Below are positions 6,346 through 13,324 of a stretch of DNA of 13,519 nt, piece by piece. The DNA comes from Atribacterota bacterium (GTDB lineage: Bacteria > Atribacterota > Phoenicimicrobiia > Phoenicimicrobiales > Phoenicimicrobiaceae): positions 1-13,519 of the forward strand of contig JAUVOA010000014.1 in assembly GCA_030599445.1 (NCBI GenBank). Reading direction: 5' to 3'. Each line of letters opens with the position of its first letter. Positions within the stretch are counted from its first letter, which is position 1. A program made the position numbers and the translations under genes. The notes under the pieces are model-generated. The model was not told the origin of the DNA and made no database searches. It was given only the letters and a program-made list of their open reading frames with translations.

Positions 6346-6984
6346 ATGAAAAATACCATCTATAAAGAATTAAAAACAAAAATAATGTCTGGAAAACTAT
6401 TGCCCGGAAGTAGTTTAGTTGAACGTGAGATTAGTGATGAATACAGCATAAGTAGAACACCTGTAAGAGAAATTTTATGGCGATTAGCTTCTGATGGTTT
6501 GCTTGAACAAGAACCTTCAAAAGGATACATAATAAGAAAGATATCGTTAGAGGAAATATTTAATATATTTCAAAGCAGAGAGGGCATAGAAGGTATGGCT
6601 GCAAGATTAGCTTGTCAAAAAGGTGATACTAAATTTTTTTCAAATATAAGAGAAATAAGAGAAAGAATTAAAGAAATTGATATTGAAAGAAATTGTCAGG
6701 AAGGTGTTTTTTTTGGAAGAAAGTTACATGATTTAATCATTACTAAGGCAAGTAATACTTTTTTATCAGAATTCTATAACAAATTAAGAAATATTACTGC
6801 TTTAACAAGAAATATTACACAAAAATCAGTTTCGATTGAAAAAAAATCTAAAGAAGCACATTTAGCAATTATTAATGCGCTTGAGGAAAGAGATGAAGAA
6901 AAAAGTGAGTACCGTATGCGTGAACATCTAAGAACTACTTGCCGGTTGATGGCTGATTATTTCTACCCAAATCTTTTTAAATAA
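6346..6984 (+). CDS. GntR-family regulator, FadR/FCD subfamily
   Basis: DNA-binding regulator of 212 residues. Residues 4-66 form the GntR winged helix: 'LVEREISDEYSISRTPVREIL' contains the recognition helix with the hallmark SRTPVRE, followed by LASDGLLEQEPSKGYII as the wing. Residues 70-205 fit the all-helical FCD ligand-binding domain. His128 (KLHDLI), His172 (EAHLAI) and His194 (REHL) match the metal/ligand histidines of the family. FCD regulators usually sense carboxylate metabolites of the neighbouring pathway, which suits the TRAP transporter and aldolase downstream. The ribosome site is weak. A strong promoter and a palindrome precede it, suggesting autoregulation. A broken copy of another FCD domain lies directly downstream. 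Confidence 0.88.
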   Translation: MKNTIYKELKTKIMSGKLLPGSSLVEREISDEYSISRTPVREILWRLASDGLLEQEPSKGYIIRKISLEEIFNIFQSREGIEGMAARLACQKGDTKFFSNIREIRERIKEIDIERNCQEGVFFGRKLHDLIITKASNTFLSEFYNKLRNITALTRNITQKSVSIEKKSKEAHLAIINALEERDEEKSEYRMREHLRTTCRLMADYFYPNLFK

Positions 6985-7019
6985 ATAAAATAATAAAGAT
7001 TAAACGATGTATATTATTA

Positions 7020-7207
7020 TTGGCTATTAGGATGATATATTGTGAAGCAGGTAATTCCGGAGTAAAAATATTAATTGCTGGCATGAGAAGACACGAGTAT
7101 TTGAGGAGCATGCTGATATCTCGAACGCTATTAAAAACAAAGATAGTAAAGATGCTCATAAGAGAATGTACGAGCATTTGACTGGCGTAAAAAGAGATTT
7201 ATTATAG
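7020..7207 (+). pseudogene. Frameshifted C-terminal remnant of a second GntR/FCD regulator
   Basis: One frame from 7020 reads LAIRMIYCEAGNSGVKIL up to about 7090. It matches the FCD helix that normally reads 'FHrliyeAsGN..l.kiL'. A second frame, from about 7095, reads RVFEEHADISNAIKNKD and then AHKRMYEHLTGVKRDLL with a stop at 7205-7207. This is the classical FCD ending (EH..I..AI...D...A...M..HL). The two pieces join by a one-frame shift, and everything upstream (HTH and first FCD helices) is gone. The sequence differs from the intact regulator 36 bases upstream, so it is a decayed paralogue rather than a local duplication. It lies where the original regulator of the aldolase operon would be expected. 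Confidence 0.72.
7178..7205 (+). promoter_or_regulatory. Candidate promoter of the aldolase gene, inside the regulator remnant
   Basis: TTGACT (7178-7183), a 16-base spacer and TATTAT (7200-7205) each match the consensus at five of six positions. The start of transcription would be near 7212, about 24 bases before the aldolase ATG, leaving just the ribosome site in the leader. It overlaps the last codons of the dead GntR gene. Confidence 0.45.
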
Positions 7208-7235
7208 AAGTAAGTTTAGATAAGGAGATTTAAAG

Positions 7236-8120
7236 ATGTCATTTACACCAAAAGGAATTATTCCCGCCATGGTTACCCCCATTAATGAAAGAGGAGAAGT
7301 AAACAAAGTAGCATTAAGAAAACTTGTCGATTATCTAATTGAAGGTGGGGTTCATGGTCTATTTCCTGTGGGAAGTCAAGGAGAATTTTATGCCCTGGAA
7401 AAAGAGGAAAAGAAAATAATTATAGAGATTGTTTTGGATCAAGCAAAAGGAAAAGTCCCCGTATACGCAGGAACAGGAGCAATCACCACTAAGGAAACTA
7501 TAGCCCTAACTAAGATGGCTGAGGATATAGGCGCAGATGCTGTATCAATAATTACTCCCTTTTTTATCTCTCCTTCTCAGGATGAGCTTTATGTTCACTT
7601 TCTTTCTGTTGCTGGATCCACCCACTTGCCAGTGCTTCTTTACAATAACCCGGGTAGAACCGGGGTTAATCTTTCAGCTGCTTTGGTAGTTCGTCTTTCT
7701 AAAGTTGATAATATAGTTGGGATCAAAGATAGCAGTGGAGACATGACTTTAATCGCAGAGTATATTAGAAAGACAGATGATGACTTCTCTGTTTTAGCTG
7801 GAAGAGATACTCTGATTTACGGAACACTTTTATATGGGGGCAAAGGAGCGATTGCAGCTACAGCAAATGTAGCTCCAAAGTTAGTTTCAGAGATTTACGA
7901 AGCCTATATAAGAGGAGATATAAATAGAGCTAAGCAAGCTCAAGCTAAGTTAGCTCCCTTAAGGTCGGCTTTCAGCTTAGGGAGTTTTCCTGTGGTAATA
8001 AAGGATGCTTTAAAGTTGATTGGTATAGATGTTGGAGATGCAAAAGCTCCTATTAGCCCACTATCAAAGGATAAAAAAGAAATATTGAAGAACATACTCA
8101 AGGAGCTCGGCGTTCTGTAA
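7236..8120 (+). CDS. DHDPS/N-acetylneuraminate lyase-family aldolase
   Basis: Class I (Schiff-base) aldolase/synthase of 294 residues, the normal length for this TIM-barrel family. Lys164 in GIKDSSGD is the Schiff-base lysine and Tyr136 in LLYNNPGRTG the catalytic tyrosine. The pyruvate-carboxylate loop is GSQGE (46-50) instead of the GTTGE of biosynthetic DapA. Arg141 is kept, which is unlike NanA. The sequence alone allows dihydrodipicolinate synthase, but the changed loop, the adjacent GntR regulator and the downstream TRAP transporter favour a catabolic 2-keto-acid aldolase. No other lysine-biosynthesis gene is in the window. An AAGGAG ribosome site at about 7220-7225 supports the ATG. 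It is the first gene of the plus-strand cluster. Confidence 0.85.
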   Translation: MSFTPKGIIPAMVTPINERGEVNKVALRKLVDYLIEGGVHGLFPVGSQGEFYALEKEEKKIIIEIVLDQAKGKVPVYAGTGAITTKETIALTKMAEDIGADAVSIITPFFISPSQDELYVHFLSVAGSTHLPVLLYNNPGRTGVNLSAALVVRLSKVDNIVGIKDSSGDMTLIAEYIRKTDDDFSVLAGRDTLIYGTLLYGGKGAIAATANVAPKLVSEIYEAYIRGDINRAKQAQAKLAPLRSAFSLGSFPVVIKDALKLIGIDVGDAKAPISPLSKDKKEILKNILKELGVL

Positions 8121-8164
8121 CTACTTTTTTAAAACCAAAAAATTATTTATTAAGGAGAAATGTA

Positions 8165-9643
8165 ATGCAAAAACCAAAAAAAGTTGTGATGATTGGCCTA
8201 GATGGTCTTAATCCAGATTTAGTTTATCAATGGAAGGGTGAACTTCCCAATTTAAGCAAGTTGATGGAAGAGGGAATATATGGGAAAATAAAAAGCACTG
8301 TTCCTCCCATTACGCCCCAAGCTTGGAGTTGTATACTTACCGGCAAAAATCCCGGACATTTTGGCTATTGGGACTTTACTTACAGAGACGACTACTCTTA
8401 TGGACAGTCTGAACTTGTAAACTCAAGGGTGAGAGATGAAAGGGTGGATACAATTTATGAAATCCTGTCAGGCTATAACAAAAAAGTAGCAATAATTAAT
8501 GTTCCGGTTACCTATCCCCCTCCAGAGATTCCAGGTGGGTACAGTATTTCTTCTTTTATGATCCCCAATTTGAACAAACAGTTTACCCATCCTGCTTCAT
8601 TAAAGAAAAAAATTGAAAAAATAATAGGCCAGTATATCATTGATGCCTCTACCTCTGATATGAATTTTCGACAAATGGACAAGGAAGTGGTGTTGAAACG
8701 AATTTATGATATGGATAAACAACGATTTAAGCTAACAAAGTATTTTATAAAGGAAAAGAAATGTGATTTTGTGTTTACCGTGATCATGGGCACTGATAGA
8801 ATGCCCCATCTATTTTACCGTTACTTTGATAAAAACCACAGAAGATATACTCCCCATCCTAAGTATGAAAGTGCATTAAAAAATCATTATAAGTTTTGCG
8901 ATGAGAGCATAGGAGAAATTTTGAATTTAGTGGACGACAATACAGCGATGATAGTGACAAGCGATCACAGTGTTCAGAGACTGGATGGGAGGATTAATTT
9001 AAATGAATGGCTGATTAAGGAAGGTTATATGAAACTTAGAAAAAGACCTGAAAGGCCAACCTCTCTAATGCAGGTAGATATTGACTGGTCTCAAACAAAA
9101 GCCTGGGCTACAGGCTTTACCGGTCAGCTTTACCTTAACGTAAAAGGAAGAGAATCCCAAGGGATTGTCGATTCCCAAGATTATGAGAGGCTTTTGGGTG
9201 AGCTGGCTGAAAAATTGAAAGCCATAATAGATGAAAAGGGTGAGAGTTTAGACACCAAGGTGTATAGAAGAAAAGATATCCATTCAGGTGAATATGCAAA
9301 ATTTGGTCCCGATCTTTTCGTTTACTTTGATAACTGTTACTGGAACATAAGCGAGCTTATAGGTTATGACTCAATTTACTCTTATGATACTCCTAAAGGT
9401 CCTGATGATGGTGGTCATGGTCCTTTTGGTTTTTTTGCAATGGCAGGAAAAGGAGTTCCTAAAAGAGGTAAAGTATCCGATGCGGATCTTTTAGATATAG
9501 CACCTACAGTATTGCATTTATTTGGAGTAACTATACCCCAGGATATGGAAGGGAAAGTATTAACCAAAAAAGAGAGGGTATATTCGAAAGAAGATGAAGA
9601 TGAAATCAGAGAAAGACTATCTCGATTAGGTTATCTTGGTTAA
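8165..9643 (+). CDS. AlkP-superfamily phosphohydrolase/phosphomutase-like protein (COG3379 type)
   Basis: Alkaline-phosphatase-fold metalloenzyme of 492 residues. Metal ligands can be traced in order: Asp13 in IGLDGL; the nucleophile region TPQAWSCILTGKNPG at 50-64; Asp211 and His215 in GTDRMPHL; Asp267-His268 in TSDHS; and His418 in GGHGPFG. The residue after AW, usually Thr or Ser in this group, is Ser55 here. The group hydrolyses phosphate or related esters, or acts as a phosphomutase; the substrate is not predictable. There is no signal peptide, so it should act in the cytosol. AAGGAG at 8152-8157 gives good spacing. It lies 44 bases after the aldolase gene and is probably co-transcribed. 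It could remove a phosphate or sulfate group from the compound the aldolase cleaves. Confidence 0.82.
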   Translation: MQKPKKVVMIGLDGLNPDLVYQWKGELPNLSKLMEEGIYGKIKSTVPPITPQAWSCILTGKNPGHFGYWDFTYRDDYSYGQSELVNSRVRDERVDTIYEILSGYNKKVAIINVPVTYPPPEIPGGYSISSFMIPNLNKQFTHPASLKKKIEKIIGQYIIDASTSDMNFRQMDKEVVLKRIYDMDKQRFKLTKYFIKEKKCDFVFTVIMGTDRMPHLFYRYFDKNHRRYTPHPKYESALKNHYKFCDESIGEILNLVDDNTAMIVTSDHSVQRLDGRINLNEWLIKEGYMKLRKRPERPTSLMQVDIDWSQTKAWATGFTGQLYLNVKGRESQGIVDSQDYERLLGELAEKLKAIIDEKGESLDTKVYRRKDIHSGEYAKFGPDLFVYFDNCYWNISELIGYDSIYSYDTPKGPDDGGHGPFGFFAMAGKGVPKRGKVSDADLLDIAPTVLHLFGVTIPQDMEGKVLTKKERVYSKEDEDEIRERLSRLGYLG

Positions 9644-9703
9644 TTATCTTCCAAAAATGGTAAATACCAGATTGGGGCTTTAATGATTGAGAGGAAAGGG
9701 CAG

Positions 9704-11053
9704 ATGAAAAAAGAAATACCTACAACTTATTCACCCCCCGGTATGCTTGATTGGCCTTGTAGCGTAGAAAGGTTATCTAATGGCAATACTCTTATTACGG
9801 ATGCCGGTTACTGGTCAGGATTTGGCAGTGAGATCTTAGAAGTTGACCTTATCGGTAGGATAGTATGGCGCTACTCAAATGGCTTGGTTTTTGCCCACAG
9901 TTCTAAAGTATTAAAAAATGGTAACATCTTAGTTAGTGACACTTGGAACAATAGAATCTTAGAGATAGATAGAAAGGGCAATATAATATGGAGTTCGGAA
10001 AAGTGGGGCAAGGGAAGTGGTACGCTAAATGATGGCTCGCATCTTCGTTATCCAAATGATGCAGAGGAAACGGAAAGAGGAGCAATCCTTATTTCTGATA
10101 GAAATAACGATAGAATAATAGAAGTTGACAAAAAGGGAAACATTGTCTGGAAATATACTAAACTCAAGCATTGTCATGATGCAGATAGGCTGAGCAATGG
10201 AAACACAATTGTGGCAAGTTCTGATCAAAATAAGGTTATAGAAATTAATCCTCGAGGAGATATAGTGTGGTCATATGGAGATGGGTCTTTAAAGATGCTT
10301 AATTGGCCAAGAGATGCAGACAGGCTTCAAAATGGAAATACGCTAATAACTGATTCAAAAAACAATCGCATAATTGAGGTGAACAATAATGGTGAAATTG
10401 TCTGGTCTTTTTATTTAGGTTATTTTGGGATGCCTTATGAGGCAGATAGATTGCCCAATGGAAATACGTTGATCTCTATCCAACAGCGCAGACAGGTAAT
10501 AGAGGTTGACTCTTCAGGCAATATAATCTGGAGCTTTAGAAACTACTATCAGGGTCATATTAAAGATCGCTTAATAAACGGTGACTTTGAAAGGGAGGCT
10601 TATCCTAATATTGGGTATCCTGCCGATTGGGTCAAATGTACTCTTCTTTCTGAAGGACCGGGGTGTAAACTTTTTTGGGATTCACAGATTCACTTTAAAG
10701 GAACTCATAGTGTAGGTATAGAATACTATGGAACAGGAAGTGTTTGGTGGCAACAAACTGTAAGGGTAACTCCGGGAGGGCTTTATAGATTGACCGATGT
10801 GGTTAAGACCGCTGAGCTTGATGGATTTGCTCATACTCAGGTAGCATTTTTAGATAGTATGGGTGGGTTTTTCACTTATACTTCTTTCCTCCCTGGAACA
10901 AAACCTCGAAAAGGAACAACTGACTGGGAACAAAATGCTCTTGAAGTTAGAGCCCCTAAAGAGGCTACTGCGGCAGATATTAGATGTTTTGTCCTGGGAA
11001 GAGGTAAAATTTGGTTTGATAATATATCTTTTGAGGAATTGCCTTGGGGATAA
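9704..11053 (+). CDS. Six-bladed beta-propeller with C-terminal carbohydrate-binding-like domain
   Basis: Protein of 449 residues from ATG 9704, chosen because GAGGAAAGGG (9691-9700) lies just before it. ATG 9683 would add seven residues but has no good ribosome site. Residues about 18-285 hold six tandem units of about 40-50 residues with the pattern ADRLxNGNTLIxDxxNNRIIEVDxxG and then NIVWSY, the arylsulfotransferase/PQQ/NHL-like propeller style. Blade edges bring H, P, D and E residues (CHDADRL, WPRDADRL) toward the centre. From about 290, LINGDFE starts a beta-sandwich ending in WFDNISFEE, like the CBM4/9 or galactose-binding-like fold. No signal peptide or membrane segment is seen, which is odd for such a pair of domains. 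Catalysis is not proven; a binding or sulfotransferase-like role are options. Confidence 0.75.
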   Translation: MKKEIPTTYSPPGMLDWPCSVERLSNGNTLITDAGYWSGFGSEILEVDLIGRIVWRYSNGLVFAHSSKVLKNGNILVSDTWNNRILEIDRKGNIIWSSEKWGKGSGTLNDGSHLRYPNDAEETERGAILISDRNNDRIIEVDKKGNIVWKYTKLKHCHDADRLSNGNTIVASSDQNKVIEINPRGDIVWSYGDGSLKMLNWPRDADRLQNGNTLITDSKNNRIIEVNNNGEIVWSFYLGYFGMPYEADRLPNGNTLISIQQRRQVIEVDSSGNIIWSFRNYYQGHIKDRLINGDFEREAYPNIGYPADWVKCTLLSEGPGCKLFWDSQIHFKGTHSVGIEYYGTGSVWWQQTVRVTPGGLYRLTDVVKTAELDGFAHTQVAFLDSMGGFFTYTSFLPGTKPRKGTTDWEQNALEVRAPKEATAADIRCFVLGRGKIWFDNISFEELPWG

Positions 11054-11129
11054 AAAATAGCCTGCTCGGTTTTTTTGTAGTAAGTAAGCGATGATAATTT
11101 TATAAAAAGACACTGATAAGGAGGTAAAA

Positions 11130-11867
11130 ATGATAAGTATAAGGTGGTTAGGACACGCGGCTTTTGAAATTGTAACCGATAAGGGCAAATACATCTATCT
11201 TGACCCTTGGCTTAACAGAAATCCTGTATCATCGATAAAGACAAGAGATATTAAAAGGGCTGATATTGTTTGCGTAAGTCATGGCCATAACGACCATATA
11301 GGAGATGCCATTGAAATTGTAAAGACTACTGGCGCAAAACTTATCTGTTCGCCAGAAATAGGTCATTATGCTGACAGTAAAGGTCTAAAGTATAATGAAG
11401 CCTCTTGTACATTGGATATAGGCGGTTCAACAGAGATAGACGGAATTACCATTCATATGACCTTTGCAGCACATCTTACTGAGCTTTACGGTGAGGAGTG
11501 GTTAAGTGAAGAAAAAATGTTACCGGGGGCAGGCGCAGCAGGATATGTAATAGAAACAGAGAACGGTGTAAGGGTTTATTTCGCCGGGGATACCGGTTTG
11601 TTTACAGACATGAGAATGATTGGGGAGATCTATAATCCTAATATAGCAATTCTTCCTATTGGCGGAAAATACAATATGGGACCAAAACTTGCCTCAATTG
11701 CAGCAAAATTGATAAGACCTGAAATTGTCATTCCGATGCACTACAATACTTATCCTATTATAAAGCAGGACACGAAAGTTTTGGAAGATTACATAAAAAA
11801 TAGTATTCCCGGAGTAAAACTTGTTGTTTTAAAACCTGGTGGGAAGTTTGAATATAGTAATACCTAG
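11130..11867 (+). CDS. Metallo-beta-lactamase-fold hydrolase (UPF0173/UlaG-like)
   Basis: Cytosolic metal-dependent hydrolase of 245 residues. Zinc or manganese ligands are His51, His53, Asp55 and His56 in SHGHNDH, His115 in FAAHLTE, Asp154 in FAGDTG and His204 in IPMHYNT. The short N-terminal start IRWLGHAAFEI and overall length fit the UPF0173 / COG2220 group, which includes L-ascorbate-6-phosphate lactonase UlaG. A lactonase role would fit a sugar-acid pathway, but the family is broad and most members are uncharacterised. AAGGAGGT (11118-11125) gives an ideal ribosome site. It lies 76 bases after the propeller gene; a T7 run at about 11071-11077 in that gap has no stem before it. Confidence 0.85.
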   Translation: MISIRWLGHAAFEIVTDKGKYIYLDPWLNRNPVSSIKTRDIKRADIVCVSHGHNDHIGDAIEIVKTTGAKLICSPEIGHYADSKGLKYNEASCTLDIGGSTEIDGITIHMTFAAHLTELYGEEWLSEEKMLPGAGAAGYVIETENGVRVYFAGDTGLFTDMRMIGEIYNPNIAILPIGGKYNMGPKLASIAAKLIRPEIVIPMHYNTYPIIKQDTKVLEDYIKNSIPGVKLVVLKPGGKFEYSNT

Positions 11868-11935
11868 AGAATACACGAGGGGGTATAGAAAAGCAAAGAA
11901 AGTAGAATTTTCGGAGGTTTCACTGAGAATAGTTT

Positions 11936-11965
11936 TTGAATCAGGTTCATTTTAGTAGTTATAAA
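11936..11965 (+). promoter_or_regulatory. Candidate promoter of the TRAP transporter genes
   Basis: TTGAAT (11936-11941), an 18-base spacer and TATAAA (11960-11965) give a moderate sigma-70 match, about 220 bases before dctP. It would let the transporter be expressed apart from the upstream enzymes. Confidence 0.35.
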
Positions 11966-11967
11966 GC

Positions 11968-11979
11968 AGTCTTAAGACT
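11968..11979. promoter_or_regulatory. 12-bp perfect palindrome at the predicted transcription start
   Basis: AGTCTTAAGACT is its own reverse complement and begins two bases after the candidate -10. The position suits an operator. It does not resemble the palindrome before the GntR gene, so a different regulator would be needed. Confidence 0.4.
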
Positions 11980-12185
11980 AATTGATATAGATTTTGGACC
12001 TGTAAAAAACCAGCCAACGTAGCCCAGAGGATAAGAAGGAAATTCGTGTTGTGTAGCAGATTTTTCGCCAGGGATTTTTGTGTACGGAGGAAGGGGAAAT
12101 TTTAAAAAGAAGGGAGTGATGAGACACGTAATAGATATTCAGGATATAAAAGTATAAAATCAAATTAAGATAAGGAGGTAGAATA

Positions 12186-13187
12186 ATGAGAAACACATTA
12201 AGAAGTAGATTGATATTTTGTTTTTTGTGCATAGTGGTAATAACTGTATTGTTAGCTGGGGAAATTTTTGCCGAACAGAAGGTAACTATTCTTCGTCTAG
12301 GTCATATTTTTCCCATAACACATCCTATACAGAAGGCTACACTGGCAATGGCTGACTACGTGAAGGAAAAAAGTGATGGAAAGTTAATTATAGAGGTACA
12401 CCCTCAGGGGGCTCTAGGGGCAGGGAGTACACTTGTTGAAAATATCTCTCTTGGAACAGTAGATATGGGAACAGGGGGTCCCGGCTTGCTAAGCCGTTTA
12501 GAACCAGCGTGGGGGCTTATTGCCGGGCAGTATGTTTTTAAAGACGCGGAGAGTATGTTTAAAGTGTTAGGCGGCCCCATCGGAGAAGAGATAAGAAATA
12601 GGCTCATTACTAAACGAGATATACGGGTACTTGGTATAGGGTATTTAGGAGCAAGACATTTAACTGCCAATAAACCTATATATAAGCCAGAAGACTTGAA
12701 AGGATTAAAAATTCGGATTCCTAATATTCCCTTAAGAAAGGCTTCATTTATTGCCTGGAACGCAGCTCCAACTCCTATGGCATTTTCGGAAGTATACTTA
12801 GCTCTAAAGCAGGGAGTTGTAGATGGACAGGAAAATCCACTTCCACAGATTATTGCTGCTAAGTTTTATGAAGTGCAAAAATATTTGATTCTTACCGGAC
12901 ATGCCCTTAACCCGGAGATTTTACTTATAAGTGAGAAAAAATTTCAAAATCTCTCCGAGGAATATCGTAATATTCTCTTAGAAGGGGCTAAGATATTCGA
13001 GGAAACCAGCTTCGAGGAATATAATACATTGAAATACGAACTTCTTGAAAAATTGTTGGATGAAGGAATGATAGTTATGAAACCGAATATTGAAGAATTT
13101 CGGGAAGCTGTAAAAGATATACCCTATCAGTTCGAAGAAGAATGGGGAGAAGGCCTCTACGAAAAAGTTCTTAAAGCACAGGAATAA
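12186..13187 (+). CDS. dctP: TRAP transporter solute-binding receptor (DctP/SiaP family)
   Basis: Periplasmic receptor of 333 residues that captures an organic acid and delivers it to the DctQM membrane unit. Residues 1-29 form a Sec signal peptide: a basic start, the hydrophobic core LIFCFLCIVVITVLLAG, and a cleavage site after IFA. The mature part begins LRLGHIFPITHPIQKA, a family-typical opening. Carboxylate-binding candidates are Arg157 (GARHLT) and the conserved Arg177 (LKIRIPN). PTPMAFSEVYLALKQGVVDGQENP at 195-218 is the hallmark central block of the DctP family. The Arg pair indicates a carboxylate ligand, but its identity cannot be read. AAGGAGGT at about 12174-12181 fixes the start. 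It is separated from dctQ by a strong hairpin. Confidence 0.92.
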   Translation: MRNTLRSRLIFCFLCIVVITVLLAGEIFAEQKVTILRLGHIFPITHPIQKATLAMADYVKEKSDGKLIIEVHPQGALGAGSTLVENISLGTVDMGTGGPGLLSRLEPAWGLIAGQYVFKDAESMFKVLGGPIGEEIRNRLITKRDIRVLGIGYLGARHLTANKPIYKPEDLKGLKIRIPNIPLRKASFIAWNAAPTPMAFSEVYLALKQGVVDGQENPLPQIIAAKFYEVQKYLILTGHALNPEILLISEKKFQNLSEEYRNILLEGAKIFEETSFEEYNTLKYELLEKLLDEGMIVMKPNIEEFREAVKDIPYQFEEEWGEGLYEKVLKAQE

Positions 13188-13205
13188 AGATATTCTATAA
13201 ACAGG

Positions 13206-13246
13206 ATTCATTGGGAGGGGATGCTAGTAATCTTCTCCCAATGAAT
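13206..13246 (+). terminator. Strong intercistronic hairpin between dctP and dctQ
   Basis: TTCATTGGGAG (13207-13217) pairs exactly with CTCCCAATGAA (13235-13245). The stem extends inward by five pairs, two of them G-U, to a seven-base loop (13223-13229), and outward by A13206-T13246. Only three T follow directly, so full termination is unlikely. A 3' stabiliser or partial terminator that keeps receptor mRNA above permease mRNA is more likely. Confidence 0.65.
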
Positions 13247-13324
13247 TTAGGTGTGTTTATGTAATAAAATCAATCTTATTTTGTGTACCTTAAAGATTGG
13301 AATAGATAGAAAAGGGATAAATAA

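Larger units (their letters stand above)
11868..12185. other. Intergenic leader before the TRAP genes (318 bp)
   Basis: No convincing gene. It contains a moderate promoter (11936-11965), a 12-bp palindrome (11968-11979) and about 200 bases of leader ending in AAGGAGGT before dctP. A 12-codon ATG ORF at 12119-12157 is too short to support. I see no known riboswitch. Confidence 0.5.

Noticed and set aside
7236..8120. Naming the aldolase dapA or nanA
   Set aside because: The pyruvate loop (GSQGE) differs from typical DapA and the retained Arg141 differs from NanA, and no lysine or sialic-acid pathway genes are in view.
11053..11130. Terminator at the T7 run after the propeller gene
   Set aside because: No stem of more than two pairs precedes the T-run.
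10850..11194. Minus-strand ORF of 114 codons under the propeller and MBL genes
   Set aside because: It lies opposite two well-supported genes and has the composition of a reverse-strand shadow.
12119..12157. A 12-codon ORF (MRHVIDIQDIKV) before dctP that resembles the first residues of carbamoyltransferases
   Set aside because: It is too short, its ribosome site is only about two bases from ATG, and no further homology follows in any frame.
11978..12232. Minus-strand ORF of 84 codons
   Set aside because: It has no ribosome site or family features and overlaps the dctP signal-peptide region on the other strand.
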